From the NCBI GenBank assembly GCA_943842505.1, contig CALTDI010000003.1:30001-94000 (forward strand): DNA of 64,000 bases, given 5' to 3'. Both the position numbers and the translations under genes were made by a program. Shown here piece by piece: positions 25,624-33,436 of this stretch. This stretch comes from an uncultured Pseudomonadales bacterium (GTDB taxonomy: Bacteria; Pseudomonadota; Gammaproteobacteria; Pseudomonadales; Pseudohongiellaceae). Below the pieces are notes generated by a model. That model made no database searches. It saw nothing but the letters and a program-made list of their open reading frames with translations, and had not been told where the DNA came from. Within the stretch, counting starts at the first letter, position 1. Each line of letters opens with the position of its first letter.

Positions 25624-26183
25624 TACTTCCTCCAACTCTCTTATTTTGGTTAAGTTCTAAGGTTACGTTCTATGCTAATTTGTACTAATTCAATTCGTTT
25701 TCTATCTAATAGAGCTGCAAGCCATGTAGGCTTATGCAAATTGCTAATCTTATAAATTCAAGTCTATTAGTTTACTTAGTTACTCTTCAGGGTGAAACGT
25801 TAACACTGCAATAGCGCTGCAATAATGTGTAACACTGTGTAACGCGCAGATACTCTGCCAGTGGCCATTTTATGGCATTGGGGCGAGAATACACTCGAAT
25901 TCTACTGATCTTGATCAGCATTTTTCCACATAGCATGGGATCTTGGGGGCTATTGCTTAGCAATTCGTGCAAGATTTAGTATTTTGCTCCCCCCTCTAGA
26001 TAGAAGTAGACTTACAGCGGCAGCAGAGCAGTAGTGAGAAGATCTGACCAAGGCCGTTATCAAAACGAATAGATAAAGGCCGTGAGTCGTAATCTCAGTG
26101 TTCTGTAATTACTGGAAATAACACCGTAGTCGGTTCGAAGCGCCTAGCAGGCTTTGTTCCGGTTCAAACGACAAGACGCGTAC
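25624..26183. other. 560-nt divergent regulatory region
   Basis: This separates the exported protein (minus) from the oxidase operon (plus). It holds the FNR-type palindrome at 25905. I see no other gene or clear element. Confidence 0.5.
25905..25918. promoter_or_regulatory. FNR/Anr/Dnr-type palindrome upstream of the oxidase operon
   Basis: CTGATCTTGATCAG has the TGAT-N4-ATCA core of the FNR-family consensus TTGAT-N4-ATCAA with symmetric outer C/G changes. It lies about 265 nt before the oxidase ATG and 280 nt before the divergent gene. That is far for direct activation unless the transcription start is also distant. It fits low-oxygen or nitric-oxide control of a cbb3-like oxidase. Confidence 0.5.
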
Positions 26184-28868
26184 ATGCACTCAACCGATAG
26201 TCATACGAAGCAATCCTCTGTGGAATCCCACGCCGAGTTTAATCCTCAAGTAGAAAGCCTGCTGGTTAGAGCGCATTCCCTGGCCGCTTTCGCAACGCTT
26301 CTGCTCGCCGTATGCTTTGGCATTCTGGTTTCGCTGCAATTTGTATTTCCAGAATCTCTGGGTGCCTTTCCCTCATGGGGCCGGATGCGCTATGCCCACA
26401 CCCAAGGGATTATGCTGGGCTGGCTAGGCAACGCATTCCTGGCGTTCATGTACCATGCGGTGCCTGTACTCAGTGGCAGGCCTGTGACCAGTCGTACTCT
26501 GGGACTGTGCCTGTTTGCGATCTGGAATTTTGCGGTAATGATTCCGGGCTGGATTCTGGTGCTCAGCGGTTTCAGCCAGCCGCTGGAATGGGCCGAATTC
26601 CCTCTGCCCGTTGATGTCGTCATCGTCGCCGGCTTCATTCTGGCCGCGGTGCAGTTCCTACCCGGGTTCTTCAAACAAGGCTTCGAGAACCTCTATGTGT
26701 CCAGCTGGTACATCATCGGCGGGCTGGTTTTTACCCTGTTATCGTTTCCCATGGGTAATATCGTGCCGGAATTAGTGCCGGGAGCTGCGGGAGCTGCCTT
26801 CAGCGGTCTGTGGATTCACGATGCAGTGGGCCTGTTCGTCACACCCATGGCGCTGGCTATCCTGTACTACGTGGTGCCTGCCAGCACCGGCAAGCCAATC
26901 TATAGCCATTTTCTGTCCATGCTTGGCTTTTGGGGCCTGTTCTTTCTCTACCCGCTAAATGGCATTCACCACTATATATACTCTGCTATACCCATGGCTG
27001 CTCAGCTTACCGCCATTGTGGCCTCGTTCCTGTTGGGGCTGGTTGTCATCATCGTTGTGTCTAATCTCATGCTCTCGCAGCGAGGCTTCGGTCTCATTCC
27101 GAAGAATATTGCGCTGCGTTTCGCTTCCATGGGTGTTGTGTTCTATCTCGTTGTTAGCCTGCAGGGCTCCATGCAGGCGGATATGTCGTTTAGCAGCTTG
27201 GTGCATTTTACCGATTTCATCATTGGCCATTCTCATCTCGCCATGCTGGGCTTCGCTACCTTCGCGGGTATCGCTGGAATCATCCATGCCTGGCAGCGAC
27301 TTCCCGGTTTTAGTCTCGATGCGAAGATTCTCGATTGGTCCTATTACCTGCTGGTGTTTGGTATCTGGCTCATGGTGCTGGATCTTACCCTGGCGGGTTT
27401 TGTACAGGGAACATTGTGGCAGGATGCCACGCCTTGGATCGACTCGGTGCGGGCATCGGCTCCTTACTGGGCAGTTCGAAGCCTCTCGGCAATACCGATC
27501 ACACTCGGTTTCGGTCTGTTGTTCTATGGCTTGTTGAGCAGCCGAACAGCGTCTGCAACCGATCAAGCAGCCAACAGCGGCAATGAAGAGAAGCAATCGG
27601 ATACGACGCAGAAGGGTGCCACAGGCTCAGTCGGCTTTTCGCCGGCGCTGCGGATGTCATACGTTGCGGCATTTGTGTGTGGTATCGGATTCTTCGTGCT
27701 TTCAGTTTCCATACTGGGCGTCATTCCCCTTCAGACGCTGCAGGATGAGACGGCGTTACTCGCTCCCACCGCGTCGCTTGCCCTATCGCCGGCACAGGAG
27801 CGCGGCAGGGTAATCTACGCACGCGAGGGTTGTGCCTACTGTCATACCCAACAGGTTCGCTACACTGAGTCTGATCTGCGACGCTTCGGCGCGCCAAGTC
27901 TGGCCTGGGAGGGGAGGCAGGATACGCCACACATGCTGGGCACGCGCCGCATCGGCCCGGATCTGGCGAGAGCGTCTGGGACCAGAACCGATCAGTGGCA
28001 TCTCGCCCACCTGTATGCACCTAGAACAGTCGTGCCTGCGTCTGTCATGCCAGGCTACCCGGAACTGTTCGAAGGCTCCGCCGACAGGCCTGGCCGCGAA
28101 GCCTTGGACCTTCTAGCCTATATAGAGAGCCTGGGCAGAGAGCGTGAATTGGCATGGCCGGAAGGCGATGAGAGGGCGAGAGCTCTCACCGATGATGAGC
28201 GTGCGCTTATGTCCTTGACGGCCGAAGTCTTGAATGCCCATCCTGGGCGAACCCGGCCGCTGGGTTCGGCTCCAGTATTTCCCTTTGAGGAGCTCCAGGG
28301 CTCCGACAATAGCGCTTTGGGCATGCAGCTTTTTCGCGATAACTGTAGTGGTTGCCATGGCAGTAGCGGAGAGGGTGACGGGCCCGCTTCCACGCTGTTG
28401 AGCCCTCCACCTGTTAATTTCACAGAACACCTTTATCGTCGTGATCTGCTGACAGAGATTCTTTGGAATGGGGTTTATGGTGCCTCTATGCCGGCCTGGC
28501 GAGACCTTTCCCTGGAAGAGTTGGCGGCACTGGCAAATGTGGTAGACAGTTTTAGCCTGGTAGATGGCTCCGACAGTTCCGGCACGCTAGTAAATGCCGG
28601 GCAGAGTGTCTACGAGGCTAACTGCGCCGAATGTCATGGCGACGCTGGGGACGGTAATGGATTTGCCGCACAGAACCTGCCCATTCCCATTATGCCAACA
28701 GATTTTACCAGAGAAAGATTGAGCGAGGAGGCAGCCCTGCGCGCGCTGCGAGAGGGTATCGCGGGAACGTCCATGGCCCCCTGGGGAGATCGGCTGAACG
28801 CTCAGGAAATGACAGCGGCAGCGCACTATGTACGGTCCCTCTATCAGGAGCGAATTGGTGATGATTAG
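26184..28868 (+). CDS. fused cbb3-like oxidase: CcoN core + CcoO-like heme c + two heme c domains
   Basis: An 894-aa protein. Residues 1-460 are a CcoN-type heme-copper oxidase subunit. His72 and His351 can bind low-spin heme b, and His349 binds the catalytic heme. His212, 262 and 263 bind CuB. Tyr256 sits 6 residues before the HH pair and 44 after His212, exactly as the crosslinked Tyr of cbb3. This favours an O2 reductase over an NO reductase. A TM helix (about 490-515) leads into a CcoO-like domain with C550AYCH and HLAHLYAPRTVVPASVMPGY. Two further class I cytochrome c domains follow (C721SGCH, C814AECH), standing in for CcoP. Known fusions join CcoN and CcoO; the four-part chain is unusual. 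ATG 26184 is chosen; a TTG at 26154 is possible, and neither has a strong ribosome site. It overlaps the next gene by 8 nt. Confidence 0.85.
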   Translation: MHSTDSHTKQSSVESHAEFNPQVESLLVRAHSLAAFATLLLAVCFGILVSLQFVFPESLGAFPSWGRMRYAHTQGIMLGWLGNAFLAFMYHAVPVLSGRPVTSRTLGLCLFAIWNFAVMIPGWILVLSGFSQPLEWAEFPLPVDVVIVAGFILAAVQFLPGFFKQGFENLYVSSWYIIGGLVFTLLSFPMGNIVPELVPGAAGAAFSGLWIHDAVGLFVTPMALAILYYVVPASTGKPIYSHFLSMLGFWGLFFLYPLNGIHHYIYSAIPMAAQLTAIVASFLLGLVVIIVVSNLMLSQRGFGLIPKNIALRFASMGVVFYLVVSLQGSMQADMSFSSLVHFTDFIIGHSHLAMLGFATFAGIAGIIHAWQRLPGFSLDAKILDWSYYLLVFGIWLMVLDLTLAGFVQGTLWQDATPWIDSVRASAPYWAVRSLSAIPITLGFGLLFYGLLSSRTASATDQAANSGNEEKQSDTTQKGATGSVGFSPALRMSYVAAFVCGIGFFVLSVSILGVIPLQTLQDETALLAPTASLALSPAQERGRVIYAREGCAYCHTQQVRYTESDLRRFGAPSLAWEGRQDTPHMLGTRRIGPDLARASGTRTDQWHLAHLYAPRTVVPASVMPGYPELFEGSADRPGREALDLLAYIESLGRERELAWPEGDERARALTDDERALMSLTAEVLNAHPGRTRPLGSAPVFPFEELQGSDNSALGMQLFRDNCSGCHGSSGEGDGPASTLLSPPPVNFTEHLYRRDLLTEILWNGVYGASMPAWRDLSLEELAALANVVDSFSLVDGSDSSGTLVNAGQSVYEANCAECHGDAGDGNGFAAQNLPIPIMPTDFTRERLSEEAALRALREGIAGTSMAPWGDRLNAQEMTAAAHYVRSLYQERIGDD

Positions 28869-29121
28869 TAACTTGATAGTATTCTCATCGTTATTGATGG
28901 CAGGCTGGTTTACCTTGCAGTACCTGCTCAAGCCCCAGCTTCGCAAACGCGTTGAACAGCCTAAATATGCTTTCCTTCGTCAATTGTCGATGTATGATAT
29001 GCAGACGGGGGCAGGAGCGAAGTCTTCCAGCGAAGATCTGCATGAGATAAAAAGCGGTCAAGTTGAACCGAAACCAGAACCAGAACATCGAATGAATAAT
29101 AGCAGTGGTGAAACCGAATGA
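28861..29121 (+). CDS. small one-TM protein of the oxidase operon
   Basis: An 86-aa protein with one N-terminal TM helix (MISNLIVFSSLLMAGWFTLQ) and a hydrophilic, charged tail. It overlaps the oxidase stop by 8 nt and the next ATG by 4 nt (ATGA), so all three are translationally coupled. In position and topology it recalls CcoQ, but no sequence similarity is evident. A longer frame from 28828 is only the oxidase tail in another frame. Confidence 0.75.
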   Translation: MISNLIVFSSLLMAGWFTLQYLLKPQLRKRVEQPKYAFLRQLSMYDMQTGAGAKSSSEDLHEIKSGQVEPKPEPEHRMNNSSGETE

Positions 29122-30077
29122 TTCAACCCAGCGTCGAATCAAAACAGCAAGGCCTCAGTCTGGTCGCGGCGATGGCGAGCAGCGCGGTACTTGGCATAGC
29201 CGTCATTGTGTTAGCGCTATCGATGTATTCAGGCGAGGTCTCCACTGAGCAGGTGTTTGCCGAACCCAGTGTCGAATTCGGTAGGCGTCTGATTCGTGAA
29301 ACGTCGGCCATGATGGGCCCGGGTCATGAAGATCCAGCTAAGCGGTTCTCTGGCAGCAATCTCGACTGCGCATCCTGTCACCTCGACACGGGCACGGAGC
29401 CGGGCACTCTCTCCCTTCTGCTCGCGGACACCAAGTATCCCAGGTTTTCCGGCAGAGATGGTGTAGAGGGAGACCTGCGTGACCGCATCAACGGTTGCAT
29501 GACACGAAGCATGAATGGCACGGAGCTGGATCGTAATAGTATCGAAATGGTTTCCATGGAGATGTATATCAAGGGGCTCGCGAGCCAATATCAATTGATG
29601 GGCGATAGCAAACGATCCCCCGATGAGCCGCCGGCTTTTCAGGAGCCGAATCGTGCGGCGAGTCTTGAGGCTGGCGAGGTAGTATTTCAGGAAAGGTGCC
29701 AGGTCTGCCACGGAGAAGATGGCGCAGGCTTGAAGCAGACGGGGGATTTAGCCGACGGCTATCTGTTTCCGCCGCTATGGGGGCCAGATAGTTTTAATAA
29801 CGGAGCGGGCATGACGCGCCTACTCACTGCGGCTCGATTCATCAAGGCGCGAATGCCTCTGGGTCAGCCCGATCTGAGTGATGATGAGGCCTATGACGTG
29901 GCGGCCTACATGAATTCCCATGAGCGCCCGGTTCGAGCGAACCTCGAAGTTGATTATCCCGACCTTACAAGGAAGCCGGTGGATAGCCCCTATCTACCCT
30001 ATGCCGACAATTTTTCCCACGAGCAGCATAAGTTGGGCCCGTTCGAGCCTATTCGTGAGTACTATCGAAACTTGTAA
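29118..30077 (+). CDS. TsdA-like diheme cytochrome c (thiosulfate dehydrogenase family)
   Basis: A 319-aa membrane-anchored diheme cytochrome. An N-terminal TM helix (VAAMASSAVLGIAVIVLALS) anchors it. Heme 1 binds at C84ASCH in the TsdA context SNLDCASCHLDTGTEPGTLS, with RINGCMTRSMNG supplying Cys127, the axial Cys ligand characteristic of TsdA. Heme 2 binds at C194QVCH, followed by FIKARMPLGQPDLSDDEAYD and VAAYMNSHERP, again standard TsdA blocks. TsdA enzymes interconvert thiosulfate and tetrathionate; relatives can have other roles. Its coupling to an oxidase suggests electron delivery to oxygen. A strong bidirectional terminator follows. Confidence 0.87.
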   Translation: MIQPSVESKQQGLSLVAAMASSAVLGIAVIVLALSMYSGEVSTEQVFAEPSVEFGRRLIRETSAMMGPGHEDPAKRFSGSNLDCASCHLDTGTEPGTLSLLLADTKYPRFSGRDGVEGDLRDRINGCMTRSMNGTELDRNSIEMVSMEMYIKGLASQYQLMGDSKRSPDEPPAFQEPNRAASLEAGEVVFQERCQVCHGEDGAGLKQTGDLADGYLFPPLWGPDSFNNGAGMTRLLTAARFIKARMPLGQPDLSDDEAYDVAAYMNSHERPVRANLEVDYPDLTRKPVDSPYLPYADNFSHEQHKLGPFEPIREYYRNL

Positions 30078-30094
30078 GACGATCAGTAGCCAAT

Positions 30095-30133
30095 AAAAAA
30101 CGCCAGTGACCAATCCTAGGCACTGGCGTTTTG
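30095..30133. terminator. bidirectional Rho-independent terminator
   Basis: AAAACGCCAGTG (30097-30108) pairs with CACTGGCGTTTT (30121-30132). It ends the oxidase operon on the plus strand and could also stop the minus-strand gene at 30213. Confidence 0.9.
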
Positions 30134-30212
30134 TTTTCAGTCTTCTCAGCGTCTAATTTCTGATTACGCGAGTGGCGCTACCAGCATAGACCGTCTTTAT
30201 GCGGAGTCAGAC

Positions 30213-30905
30213 TTAAGCTGAATACAACAGGCTATATCCGTATTCCTGACTGCGCGTTGCCGTAACAACTCCAGCTGGAACGAAGCGGCTATTGGATACA
30301 TTGTTCGCTAGCAGCTCCGCATTGATCGCCTCAACATCGCCGCCGGTTGCCCGGGCTAGTCTGGTAGCGAAAGAGCGTGTCGCTTTACGGCAAATTGCGT
30401 AGCTGACACCCCTGGCGATCAATGAGTCGATGGTATTGCCTCGATTTCCGTAGTCGGATCGATTCAGATTCATGGGATTGACCATAAAGGCTTGATCGGT
30501 ACTGCGATCCATCAGGTTCATCATCTGGCTGAACTGCTCGCCATAGTTGCCCCACATGGCATCGTTATAACCCAGAGGTGTTGAGCCATGGCGGAAACAG
30601 ACCACAATTGAGACGTCTGATTCTGCTCCGTCATAACCTTCTGCGTGGCCTACAAATATATTGTTGGCGTAATTCAATGCGGTAATGCCGCCCGATGTGC
30701 TGGAGGAGTCGATGAAGACTCTGTGACTGGCGGAGTTTGCATCCATCCAGGCATCTTGTTCGTGGCGAGCCGGGGCAAAGCCATGATGAGCGCTATCACC
30801 GCTCGCAGCCTGAGCTGAAGAAGCGAGGGTGGCAGTAGTTGCCGCCAGCCCAACACCTGTTAGGAATCGGCGTCGTCCCTGCAGCTTATCGGTATTATTG
30901 CTCAT
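30213..30905 (-). CDS. Tat-exported DsrE-like protein (paralogue of 14396-15085)
   Basis: A 230-aa protein with a twin-arginine signal (GRRRFLTGVGLAATTATLAS). The mature domain has HRVFIDSSSTSGGITALNYA, VSIVVCFRHGSTPLGYNDAM, VSYAICRKATRSFATRLARA and SRFVPAGVVTATRSQEYGYS, block for block like the protein at 14396. Both keep the Cys in the (F/Y)A(V/I)C motif. GGGAG lies upstream of ATG 30905; the longer TTG start is less likely. It converges with the TsdA-like gene, which may be coincidence, but both families include sulfur-handling proteins. Confidence 0.75.
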   Translation of the reverse strand: MSNNTDKLQGRRRFLTGVGLAATTATLASSAQAASGDSAHHGFAPARHEQDAWMDANSASHRVFIDSSSTSGGITALNYANNIFVGHAEGYDGAESDVSIVVCFRHGSTPLGYNDAMWGNYGEQFSQMMNLMDRSTDQAFMVNPMNLNRSDYGNRGNTIDSLIARGVSYAICRKATRSFATRLARATGGDVEAINAELLANNVSNSRFVPAGVVTATRSQEYGYSLLYSA

Positions 30906-31245
30906 TATGTAATCTCCCAAATTTGTCTTCTTTTAGTCTTGCTGGTTTATTGCTTCTATCGTTAGTGCGAGCTGGGTCGTTGTTGAATGCTATTCAATCT
31001 CGAATAGAGTCGATTGTCGAGACTCTGCAGCCCGGTTTGTTGTTTCACCTCAAGATTATATAGGTAAATCTCACCGAGTTTTCTCTGGTTTTTGTAACAA
31101 AGTGCATCTAAAAAACTGGATCTGTCTTTCTGGACCTTTCAATTCTTGTCCTGTCCGGTAGGCCTTCCTCGGTAGCTAATGCGATCTAGATAATTGGGTA
31201 GATTGATCCATACAGTTAAAACGAGACTATATAGGGGAGAAAAAA
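30906..31245. other. divergent intergenic region
   Basis: About 340 nt between the divergent DsrE-like and mlaA genes. I see no structured element beyond a TATATA at 31228-31233 that could be a -10 sequence. Confidence 0.4.
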
Positions 31246-31275
31246 ATGCGTCATAACAACCGAAGAAGGAAGTGA
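31246..31275 (+). CDS. possible 9-codon leader peptide before mlaA
   Basis: ATG 31246 follows a strong AGGGGAG ribosome site by 6 nt and encodes MRHNNRRRK. It stops at 31275, 6 nt before the mlaA ATG. Three consecutive Arg codons are CGA, AGA and AGG, all usually rare. It could couple or attenuate mlaA translation. Chance cannot be excluded. Confidence 0.3.
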   Translation: MRHNNRRRK

Positions 31276-31281
31276 GTGAAG

Positions 31282-31941
31282 ATGTACACCCTAGTTAAAC
31301 CCCTTGCAATGTTGTTCTGCTCAGTTGTCTTCACCGGGTGTGCCGCAATGGGGGCTGATCCGCTAGAGCCTGTAAACAGGCAGCTCCAGGCGTTCAATAA
31401 TGGGGCAGACAAGGTGCTGATTAAGCCTCTGGCGATGGGTTACGCGACAGTCATGCCCGACTCTGGTGAGCGTGCGGTACAGCGTTTTTTCAGCAATCTG
31501 GCGGAGCCCAACACTGCCGCCAATCAGCTGCTGCAGGGCCGGCCAGCTCTCGCTCTAAACGATGCGGGGCGGTTCTTGATCAATAGCACTGTCGGATTGC
31601 TTGGCTTTTTTGATGTCGCCCAGAACATGGGCTTGGCCAGACACAGCGAGGACTTCGGTCAAACTCTGGGTCTGTGGGGTATGCCAACCGGGCCCTATAT
31701 AGTGTTTCCGTTCAGAGGCCCAACGACACTGCGCGATTTTGCGGGAGGTTACGCGGATACAGTGGCGTCGATTCCTCTAACGATAGATCACGTGCCTACA
31801 CGAAATAGCCTGTTCGCCTTGCAGATCGTGACCTTGAGAGCCTCGTTGCTGAACACTCCCCAGTCCCCAACGGCGACAGATCGCTATGCGCTATTCAGAG
31901 ATTTCTACTTACAGAGGCGCCAGGCACAGGTTCAGCAATAG
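31282..31941 (+). CDS. mlaA: MlaA (VacJ) outer-membrane lipoprotein
   Basis: A 219-aa lipoprotein with lipobox FTGC. Family blocks are DPLEPVNRQLQAFNNGADKV, RFFSNLAEPNTAANQLLQGR, RFLINSTVGLLGFFDVA and EDFGQTLGLWGMPTGPYIVF PFRGPTTLRD. MlaA sits in the outer membrane, removes mislocalised phospholipids from the outer leaflet and passes them to MlaC. The rest of the mla system is not in the window. ATG 31282 has AAGGAAG at good distance; a GTG 6 nt earlier is less likely. Confidence 0.94.
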   Translation: MYTLVKPLAMLFCSVVFTGCAAMGADPLEPVNRQLQAFNNGADKVLIKPLAMGYATVMPDSGERAVQRFFSNLAEPNTAANQLLQGRPALALNDAGRFLINSTVGLLGFFDVAQNMGLARHSEDFGQTLGLWGMPTGPYIVFPFRGPTTLRDFAGGYADTVASIPLTIDHVPTRNSLFALQIVTLRASLLNTPQSPTATDRYALFRDFYLQRRQAQVQQ

Positions 31942-32097
31942 TGATCTGTGTCGTCTTGCTGTGCGTAATTTAGAACTGAGATCAAGACGCTTTGCCCTTT
32001 GGCATATACGTCATGCCCTTGCCTCGTAGTGGGCGCCTGATTTTCACGGGGCACAAATAATCGGGTTTTAAGGTTATAGAATTCTAGAGACAACGAA

Positions 32098-32775
32098 ATG
32101 AAAAAATTATACCTAATGCTATTTCTTTTCTATGCCGCTAGCGCAAATGCTAATTTGGCGGATCAAGCTCGATGGGAGTTTGAGGTATTACTCGATGAAA
32201 AGAGAATTGGCTACCATGACTTTAGTGTCAGTGAGGTCGATGGTGTGCAGACAGTTACAACGGAAGCCCGCTTCGATGTAAAACTACTCTTCGTTAATGT
32301 CTTTAGCTACAGACATAAGAACACGGAAGTTTGGCGAGACAATTGCCTCGCTTCAATCAGTGCAGAAACAGCTGCAAATGGAAAAGATTTCATTGTTCGT
32401 GGTAGAGCAGATGCAGAAACGTTTCGGATGCGATCCGGATCCTTGGATAATGAATTGCCGGCCTGCATTATGACGTTCGCCTATTGGAATCCTGAGTTTC
32501 TGCGGGCGGATCAGCTCCTCAATAGCCAAACCGGTGAATATGAAAAGGTTTCTGTAGTCAGAGAGGGTGAGGAAGTGCTGGCGATAAAGGGGCAAGCTAT
32601 TCAGGCGATTAGATATTCACTGAGCCTGGCAGCAGGACCGATAAGTCTCTGGTACGCCGCCGACGATCACCGCTGGTTGGCGCTAGAGTCTGTTGTAAAG
32701 GGAGGGAAAGTCCTCCGATACGAGCCAGTTAATTTACCGCGAACATTGGGCTCTTCCTATGCACTTGGCGGATAG
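32098..32775 (+). CDS. exported DUF6134-family protein
   Basis: A 225-aa periplasmic protein. A signal peptide (KKLYLMLFLFYAASANA) is followed by WEFEVLLDEKRIGYHDFSVS, TEARFDVKLLFVNVFSYRHK and a C-terminal ISLWYAADDHRWLALESVVK. This pattern is typical of DUF6134, a predicted beta-rich fold of unknown function. The next gene, a lipocalin, starts about 20 nt downstream, so the two are probably co-transcribed and may both deal with membrane lipids. Confidence 0.75.
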   Translation: MKKLYLMLFLFYAASANANLADQARWEFEVLLDEKRIGYHDFSVSEVDGVQTVTTEARFDVKLLFVNVFSYRHKNTEVWRDNCLASISAETAANGKDFIVRGRADAETFRMRSGSLDNELPACIMTFAYWNPEFLRADQLLNSQTGEYEKVSVVREGEEVLAIKGQAIQAIRYSLSLAAGPISLWYAADDHRWLALESVVKGGKVLRYEPVNLPRTLGSSYALGG

Positions 32776-32796
32776 ATTTTTCAAAGAGGATTGTAC

Positions 32797-33333
32797 ATGG
32801 GAATCCAAAAAGCATTGCTGGTGGTCGGCATGATACTGGTCGGTGGCTGTCAGACTGCCTCGAATCCACCACCTATTAGGACGGCGGAATCAGTCGATCT
32901 CAGCAGGTTCGCGGGTGACTGGTTTGTCATAGCCAATATTCCTACCTTCATTGAAACAGATGCCTACAATGCGGTTGAAAGTTATGCTGAACCGGTGAAT
33001 GGAAGGGTTGCCACTACGTTCACCTTTAATAAAGGCGGTTTTGAAGGCGATCAAAAAACCTATCATCCAACGGCCTTTATACGAGAAGACTCTGGCAATG
33101 CGGTTTGGGGAATGCAGTTCGTCTGGCCTATCAAGGCCGAGTATAGAATCGTCTACATAGATCCAGATTATCAGTTCACAATTATTGGCAGAACCAAGCG
33201 CGACTATGTCTGGTTGATGGCCAGACAGCCTGTCATCGCTGACGGTGATTATGAGCGATTGCTCAGCATCATTGAGCAAGAGGGTTATGACCTGGATAAA
33301 CTGCGCCTTGTGCCGCAGCAGTCTGTCCGCTAG
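32797..33333 (+). CDS. blc: Blc-type outer-membrane lipocalin
   Basis: A 178-aa lipoprotein with lipobox VGGC. The lipocalin signature is VDLSRFAGDWFVIANIPTFI (G-x-W); later strands include VWGMQFVWPIKAEYRIVYID and YQFTIIGRTKRDYVWLMARQ. Blc binds lysophospholipids or fatty acids at the outer membrane. The family is usually encoded with stationary-phase or stress genes. An in-frame TTG at 32791 is possible; ATG 32797 with AGAGGA upstream is preferred. Confidence 0.9.
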   Translation: MGIQKALLVVGMILVGGCQTASNPPPIRTAESVDLSRFAGDWFVIANIPTFIETDAYNAVESYAEPVNGRVATTFTFNKGGFEGDQKTYHPTAFIREDSGNAVWGMQFVWPIKAEYRIVYIDPDYQFTIIGRTKRDYVWLMARQPVIADGDYERLLSIIEQEGYDLDKLRLVPQQSVR

Positions 33334-33436
33334 TGCTTAGGTTACTAGAGCTGACCTGCTTTGCTGTAACAATCCTGTTAGGGGCTTTGGTTTGTAGACA
33401 AAGTGTCAGAACAAATTCTTCTGAGTGCCTCCTTTC

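Noticed and set aside
26955..27596. Long minus-strand ORF inside the oxidase gene
   Set aside because: The opposite frame encodes conserved oxidase ligands; composition explains the open frame.
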